From contig NZ_CP083985.1 in assembly GCF_020172665.1 (NCBI RefSeq), positions 3,862,711 through 3,926,710 on the forward strand: a stretch of 64,000 nt of DNA, written 5' to 3'. The translations under genes were made by a program, and so were the position numbers. Below, one piece after another: positions 27,144 through 37,418 of this stretch. Position 1 is the first letter of the stretch. Every line of letters begins with the position of its first letter. The DNA is from [Mycobacterium] zoologicum (lineage in GTDB: Bacteria > Actinomycetota > Actinomycetes > Mycobacteriales > Mycobacteriaceae). A model generated the notes under the pieces. It had not been told where the DNA came from. It made no database searches and saw only the letters and a list, made by a program, of their open reading frames with translations.

Positions 27144-28661
27144 ATGTCGACACCGGTGTTACCCGACGCGACCGTCAATGTCACCGATCTACTGGCCCCT
27201 CTGGCGGAGGTCGATGACCGCGGCGTGTATTTCGAGGACTCGTTCGTCAGCTGGCGAGACCACATCGCAGCGGGGGCGGCGCTGGGAGCCGCGTTGCGCG
27301 CACGCCTCGACCCAGACAAGCCCCCGCACGTCGGCGTACTGCTGGGCAACACCCCGTTCTTCTCGACGGTGCTGGTGGCCGCGGCGCTGACCGGGCTGGT
27401 TCCGGTGGGTTTGAACCCCACCCGGCGCGGTGAAGCGTTGCAGCGCGACGTGGACCACGCCGACTGCCAGCTGGTACTCACCGACAACACCGCCGGGGTG
27501 GATGTCGTCGGCGCAATCGATGTCGAGTCATCTTCGTGGGCTGAGGAATTGGTCCGCTATGCCGGGACGCCGGTGGTGTTCCGCAAGGCCGACCCGGACG
27601 AGCTGTTCATGCTGATCTTCACCTCCGGAACCAGCGGCGACCCGAAGGCGGTGCGCTGCACGCAGTGGAAGGCAGCCTTCCCCGGGGCGCTGCTGTCGCA
27701 GCGGTTCGGGCTGGGACCCTCGGATGTCTGCTACCTGTCGATGCCGCTGTTCCACTCCAACGCGGTGATGGCGGGCTGGTCGGTGGCGGTGGCCGCGCGC
27801 GCGTCGATCGCGTTGCGGCGCAAATTCTCCGCGTCCGGATTCTTTCCCGACGTGCGACGATTCGGGGCCACCTACGCCAACTACGTCGGCAAGCCGTTGT
27901 CGTATGTGCTGGCCACCCCGCCGCAGCCCGATGACGCCGACAACCCACTGCGGGTCCTGTACGGCAACGAGGGTGCGCCACGGGATCTGGAGCGGTTCGC
28001 GCAGCGGTTCGGCTGCACTGTGGTCGACGCGTTCGGCTCCACAGAGGGCGGCGTGGCGATCGCGCGCACCCCCGACACCCCGGCCGGCGCGCTGGGCCCA
28101 CTGGTCGACGGGAACGCGATCATCGACGTCGACACCGGCGAGCTCTGCCCGCCCGGGGTGGTGGGCGAACTGGTGAATACCAGTGGGCGCGGCCAGTTCC
28201 GGGGCTACTACCGCGATCCCGACGCCGAGGCGCAGCGGATGGCCGGCGGCATCTACCACACCGGTGATCTGGCCTACCGCGACGAGGCCGGCTTCGCGTA
28301 CTTCGCCGGCCGGTTGGGCGATTGGATGCGGGTGGACGGCGAGAACCTCGGGACCGCACCGATCGAGCGAATCCTGCTGCGGCATAATGATGTTGCCCAC
28401 GTCGCTGTCTATCCGATCCCGGATCCGGCAGTGGGCGATCAGGTGATGGCGGCGCTGGTCCTGGCCGGCGGGGCGACATTCGACGCCGACGGCTTCCGCG
28501 CCTTCCTTGCCGAGCAGCCCGACCTGGGACCCAAGCAGTGGCCGTCGTACGTGCGGGTGACTGAAGAGTTGCCGCGCACCGAGACGTTCAAGGTGCTCAA
28601 GCGCGTGCTGTCCGCCGAGGGCACCGAATGCGCCGACCCGGTGTTCCGAATTCCCCGGTAG
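27144..28661 (+). CDS. fadD17: Acyl-CoA ligase FadD17-like
   Basis: 505 aa, near the 502 aa of Rv3506, which also follows fadE26-fadE27. Adenylate-forming motifs are present: P-loop LIFTSGTSGDPKAV, DAFGSTEGG, YHTGDLAYRD, GRLGDWMRVDGEN and the late catalytic lysine in TETFKVLKRVL. In related actinobacteria FadD17 activates shortened (C24) sterol side-chain acids, a role I state from memory. No KstR site was found directly upstream; it may read from the fadE26 promoter or a local one. Confidence 0.88.
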   Translation: MSTPVLPDATVNVTDLLAPLAEVDDRGVYFEDSFVSWRDHIAAGAALGAALRARLDPDKPPHVGVLLGNTPFFSTVLVAAALTGLVPVGLNPTRRGEALQRDVDHADCQLVLTDNTAGVDVVGAIDVESSSWAEELVRYAGTPVVFRKADPDELFMLIFTSGTSGDPKAVRCTQWKAAFPGALLSQRFGLGPSDVCYLSMPLFHSNAVMAGWSVAVAARASIALRRKFSASGFFPDVRRFGATYANYVGKPLSYVLATPPQPDDADNPLRVLYGNEGAPRDLERFAQRFGCTVVDAFGSTEGGVAIARTPDTPAGALGPLVDGNAIIDVDTGELCPPGVVGELVNTSGRGQFRGYYRDPDAEAQRMAGGIYHTGDLAYRDEAGFAYFAGRLGDWMRVDGENLGTAPIERILLRHNDVAHVAVYPIPDPAVGDQVMAALVLAGGATFDADGFRAFLAEQPDLGPKQWPSYVRVTEELPRTETFKVLKRVLSAEGTECADPVFRIPR

Positions 28662-28871
28662 CCCAGGACGCCGGACGAGCGGATCACGATCTGGTGCGAA
28701 GCGGGTGATCACGGTACGTTTACTTGGTCCGCAGCAGCGTCGCGCAGGAGCTGTCTTTGATCTGGGACGTAAGTATCGGGTAGCGCATTTCGGTACCGGA
28801 CGCTGACTGCGTCACCTAACTTCGCCGCGATATCGGGGCGCGCATCAGTCGATTCGGAACGGCCCGCCTCG

Positions 28872-29009
28872 TCATGCCCGCCGGGGCCGATTCAGCAACG
28901 CCTGGCGTGCCAGGTCGGAGAGCACGGCGCCGACGGTTCGCCGTTCCCGGCCGGCTCGTTCTTTTGCGGCCAGCAGCACTTCCTCGTCAATCGACAAGGT
29001 GGTGCGCAT
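28872..29009 (-). CDS. VapB-like ribbon-helix-helix antitoxin, orphan
   Basis: 45 aa from ATG 29009: MRTTLSIDEEVLLAAKERA, then RTVGAVLSDLARQALLNRP. This is the usual start of a VapB antitoxin: a beta-strand for DNA binding and two helices. A VapC (PIN-domain) toxin would be expected immediately downstream on the same strand. The 210 bp from 28662 to 28871 cannot hold one, and no PIN motif is visible. That stretch contains only an unassigned 50-codon open frame on the minus strand. It is likely a relic of a toxin-antitoxin pair or a solitary regulator. Confidence 0.7.
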   Translation of the reverse strand: MRTTLSIDEEVLLAAKERAGRERRTVGAVLSDLARQALLNRPRRA

Positions 29010-29089
29010 ACATCAGGTGTTAGTGCATCACATGCGACACGGCCGGCTCTATCCACAGCCCTGGCCAGCCGGAGCGCAATACTGAACCA

Positions 29090-29881
29090 ATGCCTGCTCG
29101 CCGAGTGCTCGTCGCGGCCCTGGCCGCCATCCTGATCCTGGCCTCGCCTGTTTCGCCGTCCTCCCCCGCCTCCGCCGAACCGCTGCAGGCCTCGTTCGCG
29201 CAGCTGGCAGGCACCATTCCCGCCACCATCGGCATCGCCTACGCGCCCGTCGGACAGAATGCGGCAGGCACGCTGGGCACCCTGCAGAACGGCGTCGCCT
29301 GGTCGACCATCAAGGTGCCGCTGTCCATCGCCGCGATCCACGCCAACGCCCCCAACGCCCAGGATCTGGCCGCCAAAGCCGTCACCGCCTCCGACAACGA
29401 TGCCGCCGAGAAGCTGTGGTCCGAGCTCGGGCCTGCCCCGCAGGCCGCCCAGCAGGTGCAGGCCGTGCTGCGGGCCGGCGGCGACAGCGGCACGGCGGTC
29501 GAATCCCGGCGGCTGCGACCGGAGTTCAGCGCATTCGGCCAGACCCAGTGGCCGCTGGCCCGCCAGGCTGTGTTCGCCGCACATCTGCCGTGTCTGGGCG
29601 TGGCCGCACCCGTCTACCGCCTGATGAACAACACCGTTACGGATCAGCGCTGGGGTCTGGCCGCCCTTGGTGTCCCCACCAAGGGCGGCTGGGGCCCCGG
29701 ACCAAGCGGCGGATATCTGGTGCGGCAGTTCGGCGTCGTCCGCGGCCCCCAGGGCGACATCGGGGTCGCGCTGGCCGCCGAACCGAATAACGGCAGCTTC
29801 GACGCCGGGGTGGCAGCGCTGAATCAGATGACCCAATGGCTGTCCGCCAATGCCGCCGCCCTACCCGGTGGCCACTGCTAG
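29090..29881 (+). CDS. Secreted beta-lactamase/transpeptidase-fold serine hydrolase
   Basis: 263 aa with a signal peptide (ARRVLVAALAAILILASPVS). The mature part has the three penicillin-interacting landmarks: S-T-I-K (SxxK) in WSTIKVPLSIAA, S-D-N in TASDNDAAEKLW, and a KGG-type turn in TKGGWGPG. This indicates a serine hydrolase related to class A beta-lactamases or low-molecular-mass penicillin-binding proteins. In M. tuberculosis a probable penicillin-binding protein (Rv1730c) lies beside gabD2, as here. Substrate unknown. Confidence 0.75.
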   Translation: MPARRVLVAALAAILILASPVSPSSPASAEPLQASFAQLAGTIPATIGIAYAPVGQNAAGTLGTLQNGVAWSTIKVPLSIAAIHANAPNAQDLAAKAVTASDNDAAEKLWSELGPAPQAAQQVQAVLRAGGDSGTAVESRRLRPEFSAFGQTQWPLARQAVFAAHLPCLGVAAPVYRLMNNTVTDQRWGLAALGVPTKGGWGPGPSGGYLVRQFGVVRGPQGDIGVALAAEPNNGSFDAGVAALNQMTQWLSANAAALPGGHC

Positions 29882-29931
29882 CAGGTAGGTTGGCCGGTAA
29901 CGCCCTTGTTACCCGCGAGTAGGAGGCCGCC

Positions 29932-31485
29932 ATGCCCGCCCCATCCGCCACCGACTTCGACCGACTGCGCCAGCTGGTCGCCATCGACAACATGGACAGC
30001 CGCCCGGTTCGGTCCATCGACGAGGTCTTCACCGGCAAGGAACTGACGACAATCCCGATCGGCACCGCCGACGACGTGACGGCGGCCTTCGTCAAAGCGC
30101 GTACCGCACAGGCTCGGTGGGCCGCCCGCAGCGTCAAGGACCGCGCCGCCATCATCGAGCGCTACCGCGACCTGGTGATCGCCAACCGAGACTTCCTGAT
30201 GGACGTCTGTCAGGCCGAGACCGGCAAGGCCCGCTCGGCGGCCCAGGAGGAGATCCTCGACATCATGCTCAACGCGCGCTACTACGCGCGCAGCGCCGCC
30301 AAACTGCTGGCCCCCAAGCGGGTCGCTGGCCTGCTTCCGGGCATCGTCAAGACCGTCGTCAACCACCATCCCAAGGGCGTCATCGGGGTGATATCGCCAT
30401 GGAACTACCCGATGACACTGTCTATTTCGGACTCCATCCCCGCATTGCTGGCGGGCAACGCGGTGGTCATCAAGCCGGACAGCCAGACGCCCTACTGCAC
30501 GCTGGCCAACGCCGAACTGCTGTATCAGGCGGGCCTGCCACGCGACGTGTTCGCGGTGGTGCCCGGCCAGGGCTCAGTGGTGGGCACCGCGATCGTGAAC
30601 CAGTGCGACTACCTGATGTTCACCGGCTCCAGCGCCACCGGGCGCACCCTGGCCGAACAGTGCGGTTCCCGGCTGATCGGCTTCTCCGCGGAGCTCGGCG
30701 GCAAGAACCCGATGATCGTTACCAAGGGCGCCAACCTCTCCGAGGTCGCCAAGGCCGCCACCCGCGCGTGTTTCTCCAACGCCGGCCAGCTGTGCATCTC
30801 GATCGAGCGGATCTACGTCGAGCGCGAGGTCGCCGACGAGTTCGCCGCGAAGTTCGCCGAGCAGGTAAAGGCCATGAAGCTCTCCGCGGTCTACGACTTC
30901 AACGCCGACATGGGCAGCCTGATCTCCGAAGACCAGATCAAGGCCGTGTCCAACCACGTCGATGACGCGAAGGCCAAGGGCGCCAAGGTGATTGCCGGCG
31001 GAAACGCCCGCCCGGACATCGGGCCGCTGTTCTACGAGCCGACGGTGCTCACCGACGTCACCGACGAGATGGAGTGCGGCCGCAACGAGACGTTCGGCCC
31101 GCTGGTGTCCATCTACCCGGTCGACAGCGTCGAAGAGGCCATCACGAAGGCCAACGACACCGAATACGGGCTCAACGCCAGCGTGTGGGCGGCCAGCAAG
31201 TCCCAGGGCGAGGCGATCGCCGCGCGCATCAAGTCCGGCACCGTCAACGTCGACGAGGGTTACGCGCTGGCCTTCGGCAGCGTCGCCGCACCGATGGGCG
31301 GCATGAAGGCCTCCGGGGTGGGGCGCCGCCACGGTGCGGACGGGATCCTCAAGTACACCGAGTCGCAAACGGTCTCCACCGCCCGGGTCCTGAATCTCGA
31401 TCCGCCGCTGGGGATTTCCGGCCCGCTGTGGCAGAAGCTGCTGACCCCGATGATCCGCGCAATCCAGGCGTTGCCGGGCCGGTAG
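29932..31485 (+). CDS. gabD2: Succinate-semialdehyde dehydrogenase GabD2-like
   Basis: 517 aa, ATG preceded by AGGAGG. A full aldehyde dehydrogenase: NAD-binding VISPWNYPMTLS and VIKPDSQTP, TGSSATGR, the general-base ELGGKNP motif and the catalytic cysteine in NAGQLCIS. It is very close to M. tuberculosis GabD2 (Rv1731, 518 aa) in start and internal sequence (IDEVFTGKELTTIPIGTADD). It oxidises succinic semialdehyde to succinate in the cytosol. It is convergent with the acyltransferase downstream. Confidence 0.9.
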   Translation: MPAPSATDFDRLRQLVAIDNMDSRPVRSIDEVFTGKELTTIPIGTADDVTAAFVKARTAQARWAARSVKDRAAIIERYRDLVIANRDFLMDVCQAETGKARSAAQEEILDIMLNARYYARSAAKLLAPKRVAGLLPGIVKTVVNHHPKGVIGVISPWNYPMTLSISDSIPALLAGNAVVIKPDSQTPYCTLANAELLYQAGLPRDVFAVVPGQGSVVGTAIVNQCDYLMFTGSSATGRTLAEQCGSRLIGFSAELGGKNPMIVTKGANLSEVAKAATRACFSNAGQLCISIERIYVEREVADEFAAKFAEQVKAMKLSAVYDFNADMGSLISEDQIKAVSNHVDDAKAKGAKVIAGGNARPDIGPLFYEPTVLTDVTDEMECGRNETFGPLVSIYPVDSVEEAITKANDTEYGLNASVWAASKSQGEAIAARIKSGTVNVDEGYALAFGSVAAPMGGMKASGVGRRHGADGILKYTESQTVSTARVLNLDPPLGISGPLWQKLLTPMIRAIQALPGR

Positions 31486-31488
31486 CGC

Positions 31489-32898
31489 TCAGCGTCGGCC
31501 GGTCCGGGCCTTCCCGCGGTCGATGTCGCGTTCCAACTCCGCCAGCGCCGGCTCGATCGCGTCGGCCATCTTGTAGATGTCGTCGGCGACTTCGGGCGTG
31601 GTGACGAAGCCGAAGTCGAGGTGATCGCGGTAGGAGAAGCAGGTGATGTTCAGCGCCACGTCCATCACCGGCGGCCCCAGTGGCACCAGCGATTCCAATT
31701 CCGCGCCAGCCATGTAGATCGGAATCGGCGGCCCCGGAACGTTGGAGACCACGAGGTTGATCGGAGCCAGCCGATTCGACAGGCCGGTCGCGGTGTAAGC
31801 CCGCGCCGCGAGCTGCAGCAGCCCGGGCGGGGTGGTGTCGGTCAGCCCCATGATCTGGTGCGCCGACAGCGCCTTGGCCATCTGCTTGGCGCTCTGGGTG
31901 CTGGCGTGAATGGTCTTGAGCCGCTGGGCCGCTGACTCGATATCGGTGGCCAGCGAAGCCGTCATCGAACTGACCTTGTTGCCGACCTCGCCCTGACTCT
32001 CCTCGGTACGGGTCGACACCGGGATCTGGGCGACCAGCGGCTTGTCGGGCAGCTCACCGCGCTTGCTCAGATAGTCGCGAACGGCACCGGCGACCATGGC
32101 CAGCACCACGTCGTTGAGTTTGACGTCGTAGGCGTCCTTGACGGCCTTGATCCGGGCGAGTTCGACCCGGCACGCGGTGATCCGCCGGTGCGGCGAGACA
32201 CTGGCGTTGAACCGGGTCACCGGCGCATCGAAGAAACGCGGCGGTTTGCGGGTCACGCCCATGGCGGCGATCTGCTGGCGGACGGTCTGCTGAAGCAGCC
32301 GGCCGATACGGTACGGCGTCATCACCGCGACGTTGAGAAGTTCCTCGATCGCGCGGCGCTCGAAGCTGGGCAAGCCGATTCCGGACAACGAACGAACCGA
32401 CTCCGGTTGCGGCGGGCGAGGTTCCGGCGTGATGTCGAACATGATCTCGGCCAGTCCCGCCCCCGACACCCCGTCGATGATCGCGTGGTGCATCTTCGTC
32501 AGGGTCGCGATCCGGCCGCCCGCGACCCCCTCGATCACCCACAGCTCCCAGAGCGGCCGGGACCGGTCCAGTTTGTAGGACATCAACCGGCCCACCAGCT
32601 CCTCGACCTCGCGTCGCCCGCCCGGGGCGGGCACCCCGATGCGCCGCAGGTGGAAGTCGATGTCGAGTTCGTCGTCCTCAACGAACCACGGCCGGTCCAG
32701 GCCCAGCGGAGCCGGGCTGACCCGCCAGCGCAGCTGCGGCAACTGCGGCAGTCGCTCGATCAGCAGCTGGCGGACCAGCTCGAAGCTGTAGTTGGGCGCG
32801 TTGCTCGGATCCAAGATCGCCAGGCCGCCGATGTGCATGTGCCAGCCCGCCGTTTCGGCCGACCAGAACGCCGCATCCACTCCCGAAAGTCGCTGCAT
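31489..32898 (-). CDS. Wax ester synthase/diacylglycerol acyltransferase
   Basis: 469 aa. N-terminal [16 protein letters not shown], the catalytic HHxxxDG motif as [11 protein letters not shown], and the C-terminal [15 protein letters not shown] segment mark a complete WS/DGAT enzyme. These esterify acyl-CoA to diacylglycerol or alcohols for lipid storage. Sterol-derived propionyl-CoA can feed such lipids in mycobacteria, but a specific link here is inference. It lies between gabD2 and fadD19 in its own unit. Confidence 0.92.
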   Translation of the reverse strand: MQRLSGVDAAFWSAETAGWHMHIGGLAILDPSNAPNYSFELVRQLLIERLPQLPQLRWRVSPAPLGLDRPWFVEDDELDIDFHLRRIGVPAPGGRREVEELVGRLMSYKLDRSRPLWELWVIEGVAGGRIATLTKMHHAIIDGVSGAGLAEIMFDITPEPRPPQPESVRSLSGIGLPSFERRAIEELLNVAVMTPYRIGRLLQQTVRQQIAAMGVTRKPPRFFDAPVTRFNASVSPHRRITACRVELARIKAVKDAYDVKLNDVVLAMVAGAVRDYLSKRGELPDKPLVAQIPVSTRTEESQGEVGNKVSSMTASLATDIESAAQRLKTIHASTQSAKQMAKALSAHQIMGLTDTTPPGLLQLAARAYTATGLSNRLAPINLVVSNVPGPPIPIYMAGAELESLVPLGPPVMDVALNITCFSYRDHLDFGFVTTPEVADDIYKMADAIEPALAELERDIDRGKARTGRR

Positions 32899-32954
32899 CG
32901 ACCGAGATTAGCTCAGGCGACGGACCGCCGGGTGTAGCTCGCCGTTAAAAACGG

Positions 32955-34607
32955 CTAACTGTCAGCCACCACATGCTTGGCGTGCACCTCGTCGGCCGGC
33001 CGCGCTTCGGTCTGCTCCTTGGCCCAACGGTAGTCGGGTTTGCCAGCCGGGGAGCGCTTCACCTCGTCGACGAACCAAAGGCTGCGCGGCACCTTGTAGC
33101 CGGCGATCTCGGTGCGGGCGCAGGCGTTGATCTCGTCCAACGACGGGCGGGCGCCCGCCCGTGCCTGCACCACCGCGGCGACGTGCTGGCCGTAGCGCGG
33201 GTCGGGCACGCCGACGACCAGGGCGTCGAACACGTCCGGGTGGGTCTTGAGTGCGGCCTCGACCTCTTCGGGGTAGATCTTCTCGCCACCGGAGTTGATC
33301 GACACCGAGCCGCGGCCCAGCATCGTGACGCTGCCGTCGGCCTCGACCTGCGCGAAGTCGCCGGGAATGGCGTAGCGCACCCCGTTGATGGTGCGGAACG
33401 TCTCGGCGGTCTTCTTCTCGTCCTTGTAGTAGCCGACCGGGATGTGGCCGCGCTTGGCGATGATGCCCCGCACGCCCGAACCGGGCTCGACCTCGTTGCC
33501 GTCCTCGTCGAGCACCACGGTGGTCTTGTCGATGGTGACCCGCGGCCCGCCGGTGTGTGCTTCGCCCTTGGCGACGATGCTGGTGCCGCCGAAGCCGGTC
33601 TCGGAAGACCCGATGGAGTCGGTGATGATCCGGTTGGGCAGCAACTCCAGCAGCTTCTCCTTGATGCTCGGGCTGAACAGCGCCGCGGTCGAGGCCAGCA
33701 GGAACAGCGACGACAGGTCGTATTCTTCGCCTGCATCCTGGTGCGCCAACAGCGCATCCAGCAGCGGGCGGGCCATCGCGTCGCCGGTGAAGAACAGCAG
33801 GTTGACCTTGTGGTCGTGAATGGTGCGCCACACCGCGTCAGCATCGAATTCCGGTGCCAGCACAACGGTTTGGCCGCTGAACAGCGACATCCAGGTCGCC
33901 GACTGGGTGGCGCCGTGGATCATCGGCGGGATCGGGTGGCGGATCATCCCCGGGTTGGCGGCCGCGGCCTTGGCCAGGTCGTACTCGTCGGCGACCGGCT
34001 CACCGGTGGCGAAGTCGGTGCCGCCGAACAAGACTCGGTAAATGTCCTCGTGGCGCCACATCACACCTTTGGGGAACCCGGTGGTGCCGCCGGTGTAGAG
34101 CAGGTAGATGTCATCGGCACTGCGTGGTCCGAAGTCGCGCTCGGGTGAGCTCTGCGCCAGCGCCGACTCGAACTCCACGCCGCCGTAACGCTGGTAGTCC
34201 AGATCACTGCCGTCCTCGACCACCAGGATGGTCTTCACCTTCGGGGTGTCGGGAAGCACGTTGGCGACCCGGTCGGCGTACTGACGTTCGTGTACCAGCG
34301 CGACCATGTCTGAGTTGTCGAACAGGTAGCGCAGCTCGCCCTCGACGTAGCGGAAGTTGACGTTGACCAGAATCGCGCCGGCTTTGACGATGCCGAGCAT
34401 CGCGACGACGATCTCGTTGCGATTCCGGCAGTAGAGGCCGACCTTGTCATCCTTCTTGACGCCCTGGTCGATCAGGTAATGGGCGAGCCGGTTGGCCTTC
34501 TCCTCCAGCTGCGCGTAGGTCAGCTGGTCGGGGCCGCAGATCAGGGCGACCCGGTCCGGTACGGCGTCGATGGCGTGTTCGGCGAGATCCGCGATGTTGA
34601 GAGCCAC
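32955..34607 (-). CDS. fadD19: Steroid side-chain acyl-CoA ligase FadD19
   Basis: 550 aa from GTG 34607 ([20 protein letters not shown]); TTG 34616 is an alternative. It is near-identical in pattern to M. tuberculosis FadD19 (Rv3515c, 548 aa) over its length. Adenylate motifs: [56 protein letters not shown] and the lysine in [10 protein letters not shown]. FadD19 activates the C27 side-chain carboxylate (3-oxocholest-4-en-26-oate) with ATP and CoA. It diverges from echA19 across a shared KstR site. Confidence 0.96.
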   Translation of the reverse strand: MALNIADLAEHAIDAVPDRVALICGPDQLTYAQLEEKANRLAHYLIDQGVKKDDKVGLYCRNRNEIVVAMLGIVKAGAILVNVNFRYVEGELRYLFDNSDMVALVHERQYADRVANVLPDTPKVKTILVVEDGSDLDYQRYGGVEFESALAQSSPERDFGPRSADDIYLLYTGGTTGFPKGVMWRHEDIYRVLFGGTDFATGEPVADEYDLAKAAAANPGMIRHPIPPMIHGATQSATWMSLFSGQTVVLAPEFDADAVWRTIHDHKVNLLFFTGDAMARPLLDALLAHQDAGEEYDLSSLFLLASTAALFSPSIKEKLLELLPNRIITDSIGSSETGFGGTSIVAKGEAHTGGPRVTIDKTTVVLDEDGNEVEPGSGVRGIIAKRGHIPVGYYKDEKKTAETFRTINGVRYAIPGDFAQVEADGSVTMLGRGSVSINSGGEKIYPEEVEAALKTHPDVFDALVVGVPDPRYGQHVAAVVQARAGARPSLDEINACARTEIAGYKVPRSLWFVDEVKRSPAGKPDYRWAKEQTEARPADEVHAKHVVADS

Positions 34608-34618
34608 ACCACACAAAC

Positions 34619-34632
34619 TAGAACGTGTTACA
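34619..34632. promoter_or_regulatory. KstR-type operator between fadD19 and echA19
   Basis: TAGAACGTGTTACA, an exact consensus match, ends 44 bp before the echA19 GTG and begins 11 bp ahead of the fadD19 GTG. It is the only obvious control element in the 69-bp divergent spacer. Confidence 0.82.
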
Positions 34633-34676
34633 TTTCGATTTCAAGTCGAGGCCCCATACCGGAAAGGCGGTCGCCG

Positions 34677-35477
34677 GTGAGCGAGTCGTCAGAACAGCCC
34701 CACGCCCTCGTTGAGCAGCGCGGACACACCCTGATCCTGACGCTGAACCGGCCCGAGGCCCGCAACGCGTTGTCCGGCGAAATGCTGGCGATCATGGTCG
34801 AAGCCTGGGACCGGGTGGACAACGACGACGAGATCCGCTCGTGCATCCTGACCGGCGCCGGAGGCTATTTCTGCGCCGGCATGGACCTCAAAGCCGCCAA
34901 CAAGAAGGCGCCCGGCGACTCCTTCAAAGACGGCAGCTACGACCCGTCACGAATCGACGGACTGCTCAAGGGCCGGCGCCTCACCAAACCGTTGATCGCC
35001 GCGGTGGAGGGACCCGCGATCGCCGGGGGCACCGAGATCCTGCAGGGCACCGACATCCGCATCGCCGGTGAGAGCGCCAAGTTCGGCATCTCCGAGGCGA
35101 AGTGGAGCCTGTACCCGATGGGTGGCTCCGCGGTGCGGCTGGTGCGCCAGATTCCCTACACGATGGCGTGTGACCTCTTGTTCACCGGCCGCCACATCAC
35201 CGCCGCCGAAGCCCTGTCAATGGGCCTGATCGGGCACCTGGTGCCGGACGGCCAGGCGCTGACCAAGGCGCTGGAGATCGCCGAGCAGATCAATAACAAC
35301 GGTCCGCTGGCGGTGCAGGCGATGCTGCGCACCATTCACGAGACCGAGGGCATGCACGAGAACGAGGCGTTCAAGCTCGACACCCAGATCGGGATCAAGG
35401 TGTTCTTGAGCGAGGACGCCAAAGAAGGCCCGCGGGCGTTCGCCGAGAAGCGCAAGCCCGAGTTCAAGAACCGCTGA
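34677..35477 (+). CDS. echA19: Steroid enoyl-CoA hydratase EchA19
   Basis: 266 aa from GTG 34677; upstream open frame lies in fadD19 antisense and is rejected. Crotonase signatures: [17 protein letters not shown], oxyanion [18 protein letters not shown] and [20 protein letters not shown]. It matches Rv3516 (263 aa), which hydrates 3-oxo-chol-4,22-dien-24-oyl-CoA in side-chain beta-oxidation. Its stop overlaps the next gene's ATG by one base (TGATG). Confidence 0.93.
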   Translation: MSESSEQPHALVEQRGHTLILTLNRPEARNALSGEMLAIMVEAWDRVDNDDEIRSCILTGAGGYFCAGMDLKAANKKAPGDSFKDGSYDPSRIDGLLKGRRLTKPLIAAVEGPAIAGGTEILQGTDIRIAGESAKFGISEAKWSLYPMGGSAVRLVRQIPYTMACDLLFTGRHITAAEALSMGLIGHLVPDGQALTKALEIAEQINNNGPLAVQAMLRTIHETEGMHENEAFKLDTQIGIKVFLSEDAKEGPRAFAEKRKPEFKNR

Positions 35478-36463
35478 TGCAAATCGCAGTCACCGGCGGC
35501 ACCGGCTACCTCGGCGCGCACACCGTCAAGACCCTGCTGGAAGCCGGACATTCGGTGCGGCTGATGGTCGCCCCGGGGTGCGGCGACGAACCGGTCATTC
35601 CCCGGCTGCAGGAGTTGGGCGCGGTCGAGGTGCTCGACGGCGACATCCGCGACAACGGGGTGGTGGCCGCGCTGCTGGACGGCTGCGACGCGGTGCTGCA
35701 CGCCGCCGGCGTGGTCGGCACCAACGACCGCCACGAGAAACTGATGTGGGACATCAACGCCTACGCCACCGAGTCGATCCTGACCCGCGCCGTCGCGGCG
35801 GGCCTGGACCCGGTGGTCTCGGTCAGCTCCTACAGTGCGCTGTTCCCGCCGCCGAACGGTGTGATCGGCCCCGATTCCCCGACCGTGCCGGGTCGCAGCG
35901 CCTACGCCCGCACCAAGGCCTACGGCGAGCGGGTGGCCCGCCGACTGCAGGACGAGGGTGCACCGGTGGTGGTCACCTACCCCTCCAGCGTTGTGGGGCC
36001 CGCGTTTTGGACCGCACCCGGCGTCACCGAACGCGGCTGGGTACCGATCGTGAAGTATCGGGTGGCGCCGATCGTGCGCGGCGGCATGGCCATGGTCGAC
36101 GTCCGCGACATCGGCCGGGTGCACGAGGCGCTGATGCGGCCCGGCCGCGGCCCGCACCGCTACCTGTGCGGCGGGATCATGGTGAGCTTCGACGAGATGA
36201 TCGCGGCCGTGGAGCAGGGGTTGGGCAAGCCGGTGCGCCGAATCCGGGTGGCCCCCAGTGTGTTCCGCGGGATCGGGCGGGTGAGTGATTTGGCCAGCCG
36301 GCTGCTGCCGCTGCCCGAGTCGCTGAGCTACGAGGCGGCCTGGCTGCTGACCTCGGCCACCCCGACCGATGACTCGGCCACCCTGGCGGATCTGGACCTG
36401 AAGTGGAGTTCGCCGACCGACGCAATTGTCGAGTCGCTGGGGGTCTCGTCGCCGAACGTGTAA
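35477..36463 (+). CDS. NAD-dependent epimerase/dehydratase (extended SDR)
   Basis: 328 aa. Begins with [20 protein letters not shown] (TGxxGxxG extended-SDR site), has the DGDIRD acidic loop, the VSSYSALFP active-site strand and the YARTK Tyr-Lys pair. Extended SDRs of this kind include 3-beta-hydroxysteroid dehydrogenase/isomerases and dihydroflavonol reductase relatives. Translational coupling to echA19 suggests a steroid substrate, which is inference. Its last codons are part of a palindromic repeat that supplies the terminator. Confidence 0.85.
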   Translation: MQIAVTGGTGYLGAHTVKTLLEAGHSVRLMVAPGCGDEPVIPRLQELGAVEVLDGDIRDNGVVAALLDGCDAVLHAAGVVGTNDRHEKLMWDINAYATESILTRAVAAGLDPVVSVSSYSALFPPPNGVIGPDSPTVPGRSAYARTKAYGERVARRLQDEGAPVVVTYPSSVVGPAFWTAPGVTERGWVPIVKYRVAPIVRGGMAMVDVRDIGRVHEALMRPGRGPHRYLCGGIMVSFDEMIAAVEQGLGKPVRRIRVAPSVFRGIGRVSDLASRLLPLPESLSYEAAWLLTSATPTDDSATLADLDLKWSSPTDAIVESLGVSSPNV

Positions 36464-36512
36464 TCAGCCCGATTTTTCGGGCTCTTTTTCGGTCTGAGTA
36501 CACGCTCGGCGG
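36451..36512. repeat. 62-bp palindromic element, copy A
   Basis: Bounded by GCCGAACGTGTA and TACACGCTCGGC (12-bp inverted ends, one mismatch) with an inner hairpin. The second copy at 37372 has the identical first 12 bases, the same total length and about 47 of 62 identical positions. Copy A overlaps the last codons of the epimerase. The pair brackets the gene at 36543. Confidence 0.75.
36466..36490 (+). terminator. Rho-independent terminator within repeat copy A
   Basis: AGCCCGA-TTTT-TCGGGCT stem-loop followed by CTTTTTC, directly after the stop of the epimerase. A perfect 7-bp stem plus a T-run is a good intrinsic terminator for the echA19-epimerase unit. Confidence 0.75.
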
Positions 36513-36542
36513 CTTGTCGGTGGTCGTTGGCAGACTCCCGTC

Positions 36543-37418
36543 ATGAGACAGCCATTTATCGGCAGCGAAGCCGTCGCCGCAGGGCGGCTGACCAAATATG
36601 CGTTGAGCAGTCGGTTCACCTCGGTCCACCACGACGTGTACCTGCCGCGCGGCACCCGGCCCACCGCCGTGCTGCGGGCCAAAGCCGCGTGGCTGTGGTC
36701 ACGACGGCGCGGCGTCGTCGCGGGCCAGTCGGCCGCCGCCCTGCACGGCGCGAAATGGGTCGACGATCGCGCGCCGGCCGAGTTGCTCTACGACTGCCGG
36801 CGTCCGCCCCGGGGCGTGACGACCTGGTCGGACCGATTCGAGGACGACGAAGTCCAGCTGATCGCGGGCATGCGGGTCACCACCCCAGCACGCACCGCGT
36901 TGGACCTGGCCTGCCGGTACCCGGTCTGGAAGGCCGTCGCGGCCATCGACGCGCTGGCCCGCGCAACGCGCCTCAAGATGGCCGACGTCGAATTACTGGC
37001 CGACCGGTATCCGGGCCGGCGCAACATCCGGCGAGCCCGCATCGCGCTGTCACTCGTCGACGCCGGAGCCGAGTCGCCGCGAGAGTCTCGGCTGCGGCTG
37101 TCGTTGATCAACGCGGGTTTTCCGCCTCCGCAGACCCAGATCCCGGTCTACGACGAGTGGGGGCAGCTCGTTGCGGTACTGGACATGGGTTGGGAGGACA
37201 TCAAAGTCGGCGTCGACTATGAAGGTGATCACCATCGAACTACCCGCGGGGCATTCAACAAGGGCATCAGGCGTCACGAAACAGTGACCGGGCTTGGCTG
37301 GATCGACATCCGGGTCACTGTCGAAGACACCGAAGCCGGGATCATCAGTCGGGTTGCTGCTGCCCGCGCTCGCCGAACGTGTACTGGGACCGAGAATCCG
37401 GCGACTTTTCCGGTCTGA
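36543..37418 (+). CDS. AbiEi/DUF559-like protein with nuclease-fold C-terminus
   Basis: 291 aa. The N-terminal half (LTKYALSSRFTSVHHDVYLP, then VVAGQSAAALHGAKWVDD) resembles the AbiEi-type antitoxin domain family common in mycobacteria. The C-terminal part (LDMGWEDIKVGVDYEGDHHR) has the spaced Asp/Glu pattern of a PD-(D/E)XK, very-short-patch-repair-like domain (DUF559). No toxin partner or methylase is adjacent. The gene is bracketed by two copies of a palindromic element; copy B overlaps its 3' end. Function unknown; mobile or defence-related origin is possible. Confidence 0.65.
   Translation: MRQPFIGSEAVAAGRLTKYALSSRFTSVHHDVYLPRGTRPTAVLRAKAAWLWSRRRGVVAGQSAAALHGAKWVDDRAPAELLYDCRRPPRGVTTWSDRFEDDEVQLIAGMRVTTPARTALDLACRYPVWKAVAAIDALARATRLKMADVELLADRYPGRRNIRRARIALSLVDAGAESPRESRLRLSLINAGFPPPQTQIPVYDEWGQLVAVLDMGWEDIKVGVDYEGDHHRTTRGAFNKGIRRHETVTGLGWIDIRVTVEDTEAGIISRVAAARARRTCTGTENPATFPV

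Noticed and set aside
28700..28880. About 50-codon minus-strand open frame downstream of the VapB-like gene, considered as a VapC remnant
   Set aside because: No PIN-domain residues or plausible start; too short to judge.
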